A stretch of 64,000 nt of DNA from Planctomycetaceae bacterium (GCA_011525785.1 WYBT01000021.1:248001-312000); one strand, 5' to 3'; shown: positions 15,968 through 27,582, numbered from the stretch's first letter. Made by a program: numbers and translations. Notes: generated by a model from the letters alone, not told the origin.

Positions 15968-17455
15968 ATGAACGACAATGCTGTCAGGCCGACGACGCTC
16001 GGCGCCCTGCAACGCTCCGGATGGCGCTCCAAGCGCGTGAAGGACGAACTGCGCGACAACCTGATCGCGGCGCTCCGCAGCGGAGTCAACGTGTTCCCAG
16101 GGATCGTCGGCTACGAGCGCACGGTGCTGCGCGACGTCCAGAACGCGCTCCTTTCCCGCCACGATTTCCTGCTGCTCGGTCTGCGCGGACAGGCCAAGAC
16201 GCGCATCCTGCGCAGCCTGACTGGCTTGCTGGACGAGTGGCTCCCGGCCGTGGAGGGCTGCGAGTTGCGGGATGACCCGCTGCGGCCGATCTGCGTCGCC
16301 TGCCGCGAGCGCATCGCTAGTGAAGGCGAGCGCACGCCGATCGTGTGGATCGCCCGCGACGAGCGCTACCACGAGAAGCTCGCCACGCCCGACGTCACGA
16401 TCGCGGACCTGATCGGCGACCTGGACCCGATCAAGGCCGCCGCGCGTCGCACGAGCCTCGCCGATCCGCAGGTCGTGCACTTCGGGCTCGTGCCGCGCTC
16501 CAACCGCGGGATCTTCGCCATCAACGAGCTCCCCGACTTGCCGCCGCGCATCCAGGTCGGACTGCTCAACCTGCTCGAAGAGGGCGACGTGCAGATCCGC
16601 GGCTTCCCGCTGCGCCTCGAACTCGACCTGACGCTGTGCTTCTCGGCGAACCCCGAGGACTACACCCACCGCGGCTCGATCATCACGCCGCTGCGCGACC
16701 GCATCGCGGCGCAGATCCTCACGCACTACCCGCGCACGCTCGAAGACGCGCAGCGCATCACCGATCAAGAGAGCTGGGTGAAGCGCGACGGCGCCGCGGT
16801 CGTGCGCACGCCGGCCTGGCTGCGGCGCGCGATCGAGCAGGTCGCGATCGCCGGCCGGATGAGCGAGTTCGTCGACCACAGCTCGGGTGTGAGCGCGCGC
16901 CTGTCGATCGCGCTGTACGAGAGCGTGGTGTCGAACGCCGAACGTCGCGCCTTGCTGACGCGCGCGCCGCGCGTCGTCGCGCGCGTGGCCGATCTGCTCG
17001 GCGCAGGGAGCGCGATCCACGGCAAGGTCGAGCTCGTCTACGAGGGCGAGCGCGAGGGCCTGGCCAAGGTCGCAGCGCACCTGATCGGCAAGGCCATCAA
17101 GAGCGTCTTCGACGAACTGGCGCCGGCGCCTGCCAAGCTCGAGAAGTCCAGTGCGAGCGACATGGGCCGCTTCGACGGCGTGCTGGCGCACTTCCAGGGC
17201 GGCGCGACGGTGGAACTCGCCGACGATCTCGCCGGCGACGAGTTGTTGCGGCGCCTGTCGGCGGTCAAGGGGCTGCGTGAACTCGCGAGCGAGCTGTGCG
17301 CGCCCGCCGACGACGAAGAACTCGCCGGGGCGATGGAGTTCGTGCTCGAGGGCCTGCACCAGAACGCGATGCTGGCGCGCGATGCGCTGGTCGACGGCCG
17401 CGTGTACCGCGACAGCTTCGAGCAGATGGTGCGCAGCCTCGAGTCGGGGCGCTGA
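15968..17455 (+). CDS. Mg-chelatase/MoxR-like AAA+ ATPase
   Basis: A 495-residue protein. The start ATG at 15968 gives MNDNAVRPTTLGALQRSGW; the frame is open further upstream but without a better start. Walker A is LLLGLRGQAKTRILRS, Walker B is GIFAINELPDLPPRIQ, and LCFSANPEDYTHRGSIITPLRDRI is the sensor-1/arginine-finger region, close to the BchI/ChlI subunit of magnesium chelatase. An insertion with Cys pairs (LRPICVACRERI) precedes the first conserved strand and may bind metal. It is followed two bases later by a VWA-domain gene, the classic ATPase plus VWA adaptor pairing that remodels or activates a target complex. No target can be named. Confidence 0.87.
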   Translation: MNDNAVRPTTLGALQRSGWRSKRVKDELRDNLIAALRSGVNVFPGIVGYERTVLRDVQNALLSRHDFLLLGLRGQAKTRILRSLTGLLDEWLPAVEGCELRDDPLRPICVACRERIASEGERTPIVWIARDERYHEKLATPDVTIADLIGDLDPIKAAARRTSLADPQVVHFGLVPRSNRGIFAINELPDLPPRIQVGLLNLLEEGDVQIRGFPLRLELDLTLCFSANPEDYTHRGSIITPLRDRIAAQILTHYPRTLEDAQRITDQESWVKRDGAAVVRTPAWLRRAIEQVAIAGRMSEFVDHSSGVSARLSIALYESVVSNAERRALLTRAPRVVARVADLLGAGSAIHGKVELVYEGEREGLAKVAAHLIGKAIKSVFDELAPAPAKLEKSSASDMGRFDGVLAHFQGGATVELADDLAGDELLRRLSAVKGLRELASELCAPADDEELAGAMEFVLEGLHQNAMLARDALVDGRVYRDSFEQMVRSLESGR

Positions 17456-17457
17456 CG

Positions 17458-18552
17458 ATGGAGTACCGGTACGCGCGCTTCGACGTCGAGTTCGAACGTC
17501 TCAAAGAGCTGCTCGAGCGCCTCGAGCGCGTCTTCAACGAGCTGCTCCTCTTGACCGACGGCGACGTCGACCAGGCCTTGAAGCACCTGGAGCGCGTCGC
17601 GCGGCGCTATGGCTGGTTCAACGAGTCGTTCGGGATCGACGACTTCCGTCGCTGGCTCGAGCAGCGCGGTTTCGTGCGGCCGGCGGCCAGCGGCGGCGCG
17701 GCGAGCGGCCTGGGCGCTCGCGGAGCGCGGGCGCTGCGCAACCAGGCCTTCGAGACGATCTTCGAAGGCCTCGACGCCGATGCGCGGGGCGAGCACCGCA
17801 CGCGCGCGGCCGGCGAGGGCGGCGAGCGCACCAGCGAGACCCGCGCCTGGCGTTTCGGCGACGCCGCGCACGCCATCGACTTCAACGCCAGCCTGCGCAA
17901 TGCCTACGCGCGCAGCGGCGGCTTCGAACTCGCGGACGACGACCTCGAGGTGTTCGAGACCGAGCACAACACTTCGTGCGCGACGGTGCTGCTCCTCGAC
18001 GTCTCCCACAGCATGGTGCTCTACGGCGAGGATCGCATCACGCCGGCCAAGCGCGTCGCGATGGCGTTGTGCGAGCTGATCAAGACTCGCTACCCCAAAG
18101 ATGCGCTGCACGTTGTGCTGTTCGGCGACGAGGCCTGGGAGGTCGCGATCGGCGATCTCGCGCACGTCGGCGCCGGTCCGTACCACACCAACACGCGCGA
18201 CGGACTGATCCGCGCGCGGGAGATCCTGCGGCGCGCCAAGTGCGCCAACAAACAGATCCTGATGATCACCGACGGCAAGCCTTCGGCGCTGACCGAGCGC
18301 GACGGCAAGGTCTACAAGAACTCGTTCGGGCTCGATCGGCGCGTGGTCAACAAGACCCTCGAAGAAGCGGCGCAGTGCCGGCGCCTGGGGATCGCGATCA
18401 CGACCTTCATGCTCACGCAGGATCCCAGCCTGGTGGAGTTCGTCGAACGTTTCACCGAGGAGAACCGCGGACGCGCGTTCTACGCCAGCGCAGAGGACGT
18501 GAGCTCGTTCGTCCTCGTCGACTATGTGCGCAACCGTCGCGGTCGCGCCTGA
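17458..18552 (+). CDS. VWA domain protein paired with the AAA+ ATPase
   Basis: A 364-residue protein starting two bases after the AAA+ stop. A helical N-terminal region (residues 1-150) includes LKELLERLERVFNELLLLTD. A von Willebrand A domain follows, with an intact MIDAS DVSHSM (DxSxS) at about residues 181-186, the later Thr site near NTRDGLIRA, and ILMITDGKPSALTERDG. The C-terminus ends FYASAEDVSSFVLVDYVRNRRGRA. It resembles the VWA partners of CoxE/BchD-like systems, with a complete metal site. No signal peptide, so the pair is cytoplasmic. It is separated from the next gene by 67 bases with no obvious terminator. Confidence 0.87.
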   Translation: MEYRYARFDVEFERLKELLERLERVFNELLLLTDGDVDQALKHLERVARRYGWFNESFGIDDFRRWLEQRGFVRPAASGGAASGLGARGARALRNQAFETIFEGLDADARGEHRTRAAGEGGERTSETRAWRFGDAAHAIDFNASLRNAYARSGGFELADDDLEVFETEHNTSCATVLLLDVSHSMVLYGEDRITPAKRVAMALCELIKTRYPKDALHVVLFGDEAWEVAIGDLAHVGAGPYHTNTRDGLIRAREILRRAKCANKQILMITDGKPSALTERDGKVYKNSFGLDRRVVNKTLEEAAQCRRLGIAITTFMLTQDPSLVEFVERFTEENRGRAFYASAEDVSSFVLVDYVRNRRGRA

Positions 18553-18619
18553 ACGGCGCCGCACGAGGCGCCCGCGGGCGGGCTGCGCGCCGCGAACGCG
18601 TGTCGTAGGCTCAGAGGCA

Positions 18620-21136
18620 GTGAAGATCGCTGTCGCAAGTGCGCTGTGCGCCATCGTTGTGCTTTCGCCCGCACTCCTCGCGCAACGCGCCGCTGCGCAG
18701 GAGCTGGCTGCGCAGTTGAGCCGCGCCGCGCCGCGTTCGGCGCAGTGGTGGCGCGCGGGTGTCGAGCAGGCCGTGGTCGAGCTAGAGTTCGACCTGCACG
18801 CGGCGCTCGAGACCGTCGCGCGACTGCTGGCGCTCGGCGGCGACTCCAATCCCGCTGGCGCGGCCGCTGCGCTTGCGATCGGCGAATACGCGCGTGTGGC
18901 GCTCGAAGGCCCCGCGGCGGTTGCCGAAACGGCGCCGAGCCGCGCGCCGGCTGACGCCGACAGCGCGCTGGTCGCGCACGAGCTCCTCGCGCGCTCGCGC
19001 ACCGCCTGGCTGCGCGATCAGCCGGCGCCGCACCTGGTGCACGCCCTCGCGGCGTTGCGCGCGGCGCGCGAGTGCGGGGACGAGCGCGTGCTGCTGCTCG
19101 CGCTGTGGAACCTGCACGGGATCACGCAGCTCGAAGCCGAGTGGTACGACGAGCACGTGCGCGCGGAAATCGAGCGCTTGTCGAACGGCGACGGCGCGCC
19201 GCGCTTCGAAGCGTGGCGCCAGCTCGATCGCTATTGGCGCGACTACTCGGCGCACTCGCACGACGCGCGCGCGCAGTGGCTGACCCGCATCGAACGCTCG
19301 GCGGACTCGCTCGGCGACTTGCGCACGGCGTGCCTGGCGGAGTGGGAGCGCGCGGCGCTCGCCTCGGAGGTCAAGGACGCCGAGCGCGCTCGCGCGGCGT
19401 TGGCGGCGGCCACAGCGCACGCAGACCGTGCCGGTTGGCTGCGCGAACGCGCGCTGTGTCGTGAGTTGGTGGCCGAGCTCGAGCTGGGCCTGGCGCGCTG
19501 GGACGCGGCCGAGGCGGCTCTGGAGAGCGCGGCGCAGCTCAGCGGCGGGCGTGGATTGCTCGATCGGGACGCCGCGCAGGCGCATCTGCGTCTGCGCCTC
19601 GCCACGGAACGCGGAGACCAGGCGGGCACCCTGGCGGCGCACGACCAGCTCAAGGAGCTGCGACACAACGAGGAGCAGCGCTACGCGAGCTATCCGGCGG
19701 TGCGCGAGCCGCTGTTCGCCGCCGAGCGAGAACGAATCGAGATCCAGCAGCGCAGCGCCGCCGCGCAGGCCTCGTTCGAACGCCAGTCCGAACGCATTCG
19801 CACCTGGGGGCTGGGCGCGGCTGTCGCGGCGCTGAGCGTGGGCGTGGTACTGGCGTTGCGCTCCAGCCGCCGGCTGGCCAGCGCCAAGCAGCGCCTGGAG
19901 GGCGAAGTGCGGCGCGCCGAGCTCGAAACGCGCGCCCGCGAGGCGGCCGAGACGCGCCTGCGTCAGCTCGAGCACTCCGAGAGCCTGGGGCTGATCGCGA
20001 GCGGCGTGGCGCACGACTTCAACAACCTGATGGTGGGCGTGCTGGGCAATGCCGAGCTGCTGCGGATGGGCGAGCGCGATCCGGAGCGCGCGCGGCGCCT
20101 CGACGTGATCACGGCCTCGGGCGAACGCGCGGCGCGGTTGTGCGCGCAACTGCAGAGCTATGCGGGCTCCGAGCCGGTGAAGCTCGAGCCGCTCGACGTC
20201 GACGAGCTCTTGGCGCGCTTCCGGCCAGTGCTGGCGGAGGCCACGGGCGCGGGCGTCGAGCTCGACATCCGCGCGGGCGATGCGCGGCCGGAGCTGCATG
20301 GGGATCGATCGCAGATCGAGCAGGCGCTGCTGAACCTCGTACTCAACGCGCGTGACGCGCGGGCCCGCCGCGTGACGATCCGGGCCGAGCGCTTCGAGCC
20401 GCGCGCGACGCCGCTCGAGGGCGGCGTGCGGCGCGGCGAGTTCGACGCCGAGCGTTACGTGGCCTTCGAAGTGCGCGACGACGGCGAAGGCATGCCGCGC
20501 GCGCTCCTCGAGCGCATCTTCGATCCCTTTTTCACGACGCGCTTCCCCGGACGAGGCCTGGGGCTGGCGGTGGTGATGGGCGTGCTGCGCCGCCACGGCG
20601 GCGTGGTGTGGGTCGACAGCGAGGTCGGGCGGGGCACGAGCTTCCGGCTGTGCTTCCCCATGGCCGCGGGCGCCGCGCGCGGAGTCCTGCAGCCCGCGCC
20701 GCGCGCCAGTCGGCCGGCGACGCCCGCGGCGCCGATGGAGGTGCTCGCCATCGACGACGAAGAGCACGTGCGCAGCTACCTGCAGGCCGCGCTGCGCGCG
20801 CGCGGCCATCGCGTCAGCCTCGCCCACGATCTGATCAGCGCGACGAGCGCGCTCGACGCGTTGCCGGAATCAGGGCGCGCCCTTCTGCTGCTCGATGTCA
20901 CGCTCGCGACGTGTGATGGGCGCGATGTGCTGCTGGCCCTGCGCGCGCGCCGCCCGCACCTGCGTTGCGTGCTGATGAGCGGGCACGCCACCGCGCAGCT
21001 CGAGTCCCTGGCGCAGGCGCTCGACACGCAGGGCTGGATCGCCAAGCCCTTCGACGCGGCGCACCTCGAGCACACGCTGGCGCTCGCGCTCGAAGCGTCG
21101 AGTCCGCGGGCTGCGGCAGCTCTGCCGAGCGCTTGA
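18620..21136 (+). CDS. Hybrid sensor histidine kinase with exported helical sensor and C-terminal receiver
   Basis: 838 residues from the GTG at 18620, which begins a signal peptide (VKIAVASALCAIVVLSPALL, cleaved after AAAQ). Residues 30-395 are a long helical region rich in Arg, Glu and Ala, likely TPR-like and outside the cytoplasmic membrane. A single membrane helix (WGLGAAVAALSVGVVLAL) is followed by a coiled coil. The kinase core has phospho-acceptor His465 in GVAHDFNNLM, the N box QIEQALLNLVLNARDAR, G boxes VRDDGEGMPRALLERIF and FPGRGLGLAVVMGVLRRHGG. The receiver has the acidic pair IDDEE, phosphorylated Asp759 in LLLLDVTLA and Lys in WIAKPFD. No DNA-binding partner is adjacent, so the output is unknown. 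Confidence 0.9.
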   Translation: MKIAVASALCAIVVLSPALLAQRAAAQELAAQLSRAAPRSAQWWRAGVEQAVVELEFDLHAALETVARLLALGGDSNPAGAAAALAIGEYARVALEGPAAVAETAPSRAPADADSALVAHELLARSRTAWLRDQPAPHLVHALAALRAARECGDERVLLLALWNLHGITQLEAEWYDEHVRAEIERLSNGDGAPRFEAWRQLDRYWRDYSAHSHDARAQWLTRIERSADSLGDLRTACLAEWERAALASEVKDAERARAALAAATAHADRAGWLRERALCRELVAELELGLARWDAAEAALESAAQLSGGRGLLDRDAAQAHLRLRLATERGDQAGTLAAHDQLKELRHNEEQRYASYPAVREPLFAAERERIEIQQRSAAAQASFERQSERIRTWGLGAAVAALSVGVVLALRSSRRLASAKQRLEGEVRRAELETRAREAAETRLRQLEHSESLGLIASGVAHDFNNLMVGVLGNAELLRMGERDPERARRLDVITASGERAARLCAQLQSYAGSEPVKLEPLDVDELLARFRPVLAEATGAGVELDIRAGDARPELHGDRSQIEQALLNLVLNARDARARRVTIRAERFEPRATPLEGGVRRGEFDAERYVAFEVRDDGEGMPRALLERIFDPFFTTRFPGRGLGLAVVMGVLRRHGGVVWVDSEVGRGTSFRLCFPMAAGAARGVLQPAPRASRPATPAAPMEVLAIDDEEHVRSYLQAALRARGHRVSLAHDLISATSALDALPESGRALLLLDVTLATCDGRDVLLALRARRPHLRCVLMSGHATAQLESLAQALDTQGWIAKPFDAAHLEHTLALALEASSPRAAAALPSA

Positions 21137-21164
21137 TGCGGTGCGCTCTCGCTGAGCGCTTTGC

Positions 21165-23588
<2,424 letters not shown>

Positions 23589-23683
23589 GGAGGACCGGTG
23601 GAGGTGCTGAACGGCGCGTGAGGTCCCTGACGTTAGTGGCTCACCCGGCGAATGGACACCCCGAGCGAGCCTTCGAAGAACGC

Positions 23684-23719
23684 GCGAGGGGCGCCGGCCG
23701 CTCGGCCGACACCCCTCGC
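23684..23719. terminator. GC-rich imperfect hairpin
   Basis: A 16-base stem with two mismatches and a GCTC loop: arms 23684-23699 (starts GCGAGGGG) and 23704-23719 (ends CCCCTCGC). It lies in the 5' flank of the M1 peptidase gene. There is no T tract on either side, so it is a terminator only in the loose sense; it may be an RNA structure or protein-binding site. Confidence 0.4.
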
Positions 23720-23743
23720 ACAAGACGTACGGACCGTCAGACG

Positions 23744-23771
23744 TTCAGCGCGGCCTTCACGCCGCGTTGAA
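23744..23771. other. 11-bp hairpin with one wobble pair
   Basis: Arms TTCAGCGCGGC (23744-23754) and GCCGCGTTGAA (23761-23771) pair with one mismatch that is a G-T wobble; the loop is CTTCAC. It lies 24 bases from the previous hairpin. It may be part of the decayed coding stretch rather than a regulatory element. Confidence 0.35.
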
Positions 23772-23838
23772 TGGGCGCATCGGCCAAGGCGCCGCTGCGC
23801 CCCGCGGCACTCGGCCGCGCTGAGATCTTGGTTCGGTC

Positions 23839-23891
23839 GCTAGTACCCCCTGGAACCTTCGCGAAGCGCGAAGGTTCCAGGGGGTACTAGC
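23839..23891. terminator. Perfect 25-bp inverted repeat with 3-base loop
   Basis: Arms 23839-23863 and 23867-23891 are exactly complementary over 25 bases, with loop AAG. The right arm ends 5 bases before the stop codon (23897-23899) of the minus-strand secreted-protein gene, so in that transcript the hairpin follows the stop at once. The stem contains a CCCCC/GGGGG run and TAGTA/TACTA ends. The position fits a strong terminator or mRNA 3' end-stabilising element, although no T tract follows on either strand. Confidence 0.8.
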
Positions 23892-23896
23892 TCAGC

Positions 23897-25351
23897 TCAC
23901 GGAGCGAGGCAGAACTGGAGCCCGTCCGAGAGGTTGGTGGTCTTCACGGCCGGCGGGTCGCGGTACCAGGCCTGCGCGTAGTAAGCGTTGCCGGCGACAT
24001 AGGGCGTGCCCAGCGCGCCGGGGTTGGCGGTCATCCAGGCATTCCAGTCGAGCGTGAACGCGCCGTTGCACTGGCCGGCGTTGCCGCCCGAGTTCACCGA
24101 AGGCGTGCGCTGCGTCGGAGTCTTCACGCACAGGAAGCTGTTGCTGCCGCTGGCCCAGGGCAGCGCGATCGGGTTGAGCGAGTAGAACAGCAGGCCCAGC
24201 TTGGCGCCTTCCACGTTGGTGGTCGTGATGGTGAAGGGCGTGGCCTGCGAAGCGCTCGGCGCGCCCAGGAAGCCCATCGTCGCGACGCAGCCGTTCGTGC
24301 TCGTGCCGGCCGTGCAGTACGACGTCGGCGGCGGCGTCTCCATGCGGAACATGTAGATCGCGCGGTTGGCGAAGTCGGTGATCGCCAGCGTCTGCGTGCC
24401 GTAGTCCCAGGAGAAGTCGTAGTAGCCCGAGCCCAGCGGGTAGTTCACCGGCAGGAATGCGCCCCAGTTGACCGTCTGCACGACGCCCGCGGGGTTGACG
24501 ACCTTGACGACCACGAAGAAGTCCTGGCCGGTCGAGGTGTTGTTGCGGTCGTTGTAGATCACCATGTCCGCGCCGCAGTTCGAGCGCAGGAACGCGAGGT
24601 TCTGGCCGTTGACGCTGTCGGCCTCGAGTTCGTCGACCACCAGCACCGCCGTCGCGGTGGTGTTGCCGCCGGTGCGCGGCGCGCGGATCAGGTTGTTGCC
24701 CTCGCGCAGCCAGATGTCGCCGTTGGCGTCGTTGAAGTCCATGTCGCGCCAGAACGTGCCCGTGCCTGTTCCGTTGATGATCGTGCCGTTCACGCTGTCG
24801 TAGATCACCGCGCCCGTGGCCTCGTTGTTGAGCGAGCGCCGGCCCGAGCCGAAGAACGTCCAGGCCGCGCCGAAGTCGACGCCCGAGAAGCCCGGATCGC
24901 GTCCCACGCCGCTGCCGCCGCGGCCGTTCTGCGCCCACAGATTCGAGCCGGCGAAGCTCCAGGCCGTGATGCCGTTGGGATCAGCGGCGCCGTCGTCGTA
25001 CGCGGCGAACAGCGTCGTTCCGTCGATGTCCAGGCCCGAGTAGCCGCGGCCCTGCGGCGTGCCAGCCAGCGTGCCGAACGTCGTGCCGTAAGTCCCCACG
25101 CCGCCGGCGAGCGGATTGAGCACCTCGACGACGCTCACCGGATTGGCGAGCCCCGAGTTGTTGAAGCCCGCGACGAACAGGCGCGATCCGTTCCAGGCCA
25201 CGGCCGACGGATTGCTGCCGATGTACTGGGGGTTGGCGATGTTGGAGGTCGACGCGATGTCGACGGTCGAAAGGTGCGTGAGCGTGACTTGCGCGCTCGC
25301 GGCCGACGCCATGAGGGCGGCGGCGAAAACGGTCTTGGAAATCCCTCGCAT
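23897..25351 (-). CDS. Secreted protein with shared four-Cys C-terminal module
   Basis: 484 residues from the ATG at 25351, with AGGAG upstream and the signal peptide GISKTVFAAALMASAASAQ. The frame is open further upstream but reads as low-complexity shadow. Residues 25-340 look like a beta-propeller/PEP-type domain (repeats such as GRGYSGLDIDGTTLFAAYDD and NGDIWLREGNNLIRAPRTGG). The last 140 residues begin SYCTAGTSTNGC and run through FLCVKTPTQRTPSVNSGG, QCNGAFTLDWN and YYAQAWYRDPP to DGLQFCLAP. The same module ends the divergent protein encoded at 25600-27582. Function unknown; probably extracellular. A perfect 25-bp hairpin follows the stop. Confidence 0.85.
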   Translation of the reverse strand: MRGISKTVFAAALMASAASAQVTLTHLSTVDIASTSNIANPQYIGSNPSAVAWNGSRLFVAGFNNSGLANPVSVVEVLNPLAGGVGTYGTTFGTLAGTPQGRGYSGLDIDGTTLFAAYDDGAADPNGITAWSFAGSNLWAQNGRGGSGVGRDPGFSGVDFGAAWTFFGSGRRSLNNEATGAVIYDSVNGTIINGTGTGTFWRDMDFNDANGDIWLREGNNLIRAPRTGGNTTATAVLVVDELEADSVNGQNLAFLRSNCGADMVIYNDRNNTSTGQDFFVVVKVVNPAGVVQTVNWGAFLPVNYPLGSGYYDFSWDYGTQTLAITDFANRAIYMFRMETPPPTSYCTAGTSTNGCVATMGFLGAPSASQATPFTITTTNVEGAKLGLLFYSLNPIALPWASGSNSFLCVKTPTQRTPSVNSGGNAGQCNGAFTLDWNAWMTANPGALGTPYVAGNAYYAQAWYRDPPAVKTTNLSDGLQFCLAP

Positions 25352-25599
25352 GATCGGAAGCTGCTCCTGAGTGCCAGTACTTGGTGAGGTGGGGGAGAGC
25401 GCCGAGCGTCCGTTCGCGGGCAGATCCGGGTCGGACAGTCGGCGTAGGCTGCTCGGTCGATCCGCGGCGCACCGACGTCGTCCGCCAGTGCGCGAGGACC
25501 CGCTGCCGAGCCTCGTCATGCTAGCCCCACAATGCGATTTGGTGGGTAAGCTCGCCGCGGTCCGCGCGCACCTCCCGCGACCCCCTCCGCCCCACCTCA
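25352..25599. other. Divergent promoter region
   Basis: 248 bases between two divergent secreted-protein genes that share a C-terminal module. I see no clear promoter hexamers, operator palindrome or small gene. The minus-strand gene has an AGGAG ribosome site just inside this region. Confidence 0.5.
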
Positions 25600-27582
25600 G
25601 TGAAACTTCCGATCGCCGTCGCCGCGTCCGCTGCACTCTCGCTCTGCGTCGAGCCCGCAGCAGCGCAGGCCTCCGAGCTCCGCGCGTGCTGGCTCACGCA
25701 GTACACCTACCTCACGCAGGGCGAAGCCGGCCTGCGCGCCATCGCGCAGAACATCCGCGCGGGCGGCATGAACACGGTGTACGTCAACGTGTACGGCGGC
25801 GGCGGACTGACCTACTGGCCCAGCAAAGCCTTCCAGGCCGCCGGCGGCTCGTGGGGGCACCCCAGCTTCGACTGGGCGCGGCACCTGGTGCGCATCTTCC
25901 ACGAGGAGGGTCTCGCGGTCGGCGCGTGGTTCGAGTACGGCCTCGCGCTTTCGTCGATCAACCACCCGATCGCGCTGGCCCATCCCGACTGGCTCGCACG
26001 CGACCAGGGCGGCTCGGCCGTGACCGGCGAGAACGGCGGATTCGTCTTCCTCTCGCCCAGTCATCCGAGCGTGCTGGCGCTGATGAACGGCATGCTGCGC
26101 GAGCTGGCGGAGAACTACGACTTCGACGACATCCAGGTCGACCGCATTCGTTGGGGCCGCAAGAGCAGCGGGCGCGAGTACGGCTACGAGGCCTCCACCG
26201 TGGCCGCTTACCAGGCGCAGTACGGCTCGAACCCGCCGACGAACGTCAACAACTCGACCTGGGTGGCGTTCCGCGAGGGGCTCGTGAACCAGGTGATGAG
26301 CCAGGCCTTCGCGACCATCAAGGCCGCCAACGCGAGCGTGGTCGTGTCCTCGTCGCCGGTCGGTTCGTACGGCTGGACGCAGCACATGCAGCGCTGGGAT
26401 CAGTGGGTGAACGGCGGCTACATCGATCTGGTCGTGCCGCAGATGTACATGACCTCGCTCAGCTCGTTCCAGACCGAGTTCAACACGCAGCGCACGGCGG
26501 CGGGCTCGAACGTCGCGAAGCTCGGAGTTGGCTATCGCGCGCAGGAGACGAACGACTGGACGCTGGTGCGCGACCAGTTGAACTACGCGCGCGGCCAAGG
26601 CGTGCCGCACGGCTGTTTGTGGGTCTACCACAACTACTCCGGGCCGATCGCCATCCAGGACGAGATCGACAACCTGCCCGATCCGGGCCGGCCGTGGAAT
26701 GCGCTCGCGGCCAACCCGTTCGTCAGCCCCGACAGCCTGACGGTCGTCGTCGACAACGCCGACGGCGTCACGAGCTGGGCGACCTACCTCGAGAGCGGCC
26801 CGGGCTGGATCAACTCGGCGCAGCCCGACTTCTTCCAGTACGGCTCGCGCGTCGCGCCCGGCGGCGCGCTCGCCACGGCCGAGTTCCACGCGCCGCTGCC
26901 GCGCAATGGCGCCTACGACGTCTACGCCTGGCACACGGCCTCTTCGAACCGCAACGACGCCGCCAAGTTCACGGTGCACCACGCCGGCGGCGCGAGCGAC
27001 GTGTTCGTCGACCAGCGCGTGAACGGCGGCAGCTGGGTGCTGCTGGGGCGCTACTACTTCGCGTCCGGCGCGCTGGCGCGGCGCGTTTCGGTCAGCACCG
27101 AAGGTTCGACCGCGCAGGAGTTCACCAGCGCCGACGGAGTGCGGCTGGTGTTCCGCGACGACTTCGTGAAGTACTGCACGCCCAAGGTGAGCAGCGTCGG
27201 CTGCACGCCGCTGATCGACGCCACGGGCTCGCCGAGCCTCTCGGGCGACGACGACCTGCACGTGCGCGCGATCGACGTCGTCAACAACAAGAGCGGCCTG
27301 TTCTTCTTCGGCGCAGCGCCCAAGAGCGCGCCCTTCGGCGGGGGGACGATGTGCGTGCAGTCTCCGGTGCAGCGCACTCCGCCGCAGGACTCCGGCGGCA
27401 GCCCCGGGGCCTCGAACTGCAGCGGCGTCTATGACTATTTCTTCAGCCACGCGGAGCTCACCGCCCGCGGTCTGAGCGCTGGCGAAGCCGTGTACGGGCA
27501 GTTCTGGAGCCGCGATCCCAGCCATCCCGACGGCTCGACCATCGGACTCACCGGCGGCGTGCACTTCGTCGTGCTCCCGTAA
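25600..27582 (+). CDS. Secreted GHL10/FenI-like glycoside hydrolase with golvesin-like and four-Cys modules
   Basis: 660 residues starting with GTG and a signal peptide (KLPIAVAASAALSLCVEPAAA). Domain 1 (about residues 27-370) is a TIM-barrel of the glycosyl-hydrolase-like 10 family (PF02638-type): ELRACWLTQYTYLTQGEAGL, FDDIQVDRIRW with acidic residues at a barrel strand end, and IDLVVPQMYMTSLSSFQ. Domain 2 (about 390-520) is a golvesin/xanthan-lyase C-terminal-like sheet (WATYLESGPGWI...YVYAWHTA-type pattern). Domain 3, from KYCTPKVSSVGCTP to the end, is the same four-Cys module as in the divergent neighbour, including QRTPPQDSGGSPG and YGQFWSRDPSHPDG. Probably acts on extracellular polysaccharide; substrate unknown. 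Confidence 0.85.
   Translation: MKLPIAVAASAALSLCVEPAAAQASELRACWLTQYTYLTQGEAGLRAIAQNIRAGGMNTVYVNVYGGGGLTYWPSKAFQAAGGSWGHPSFDWARHLVRIFHEEGLAVGAWFEYGLALSSINHPIALAHPDWLARDQGGSAVTGENGGFVFLSPSHPSVLALMNGMLRELAENYDFDDIQVDRIRWGRKSSGREYGYEASTVAAYQAQYGSNPPTNVNNSTWVAFREGLVNQVMSQAFATIKAANASVVVSSSPVGSYGWTQHMQRWDQWVNGGYIDLVVPQMYMTSLSSFQTEFNTQRTAAGSNVAKLGVGYRAQETNDWTLVRDQLNYARGQGVPHGCLWVYHNYSGPIAIQDEIDNLPDPGRPWNALAANPFVSPDSLTVVVDNADGVTSWATYLESGPGWINSAQPDFFQYGSRVAPGGALATAEFHAPLPRNGAYDVYAWHTASSNRNDAAKFTVHHAGGASDVFVDQRVNGGSWVLLGRYYFASGALARRVSVSTEGSTAQEFTSADGVRLVFRDDFVKYCTPKVSSVGCTPLIDATGSPSLSGDDDLHVRAIDVVNNKSGLFFFGAAPKSAPFGGGTMCVQSPVQRTPPQDSGGSPGASNCSGVYDYFFSHAELTARGLSAGEAVYGQFWSRDPSHPDGSTIGLTGGVHFVVLP

Larger units (their letters stand above)
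23589..23896. other. 308-base intergenic region with three inverted repeats
   Basis: No convincing gene. The region lies upstream of the M1 peptidase and just downstream of the secreted-protein gene (both minus strand). It holds three hairpins, listed separately. On the minus strand, a 38-codon open stretch ends at a TGA at 23737-23739 and would read ...ISARPSAAGRSGALADAPIQ. It looks protein-like but has no start codon or ribosome site and begins inside the large hairpin, so it may be the decayed 3' end of a lost gene. Confidence 0.5.
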
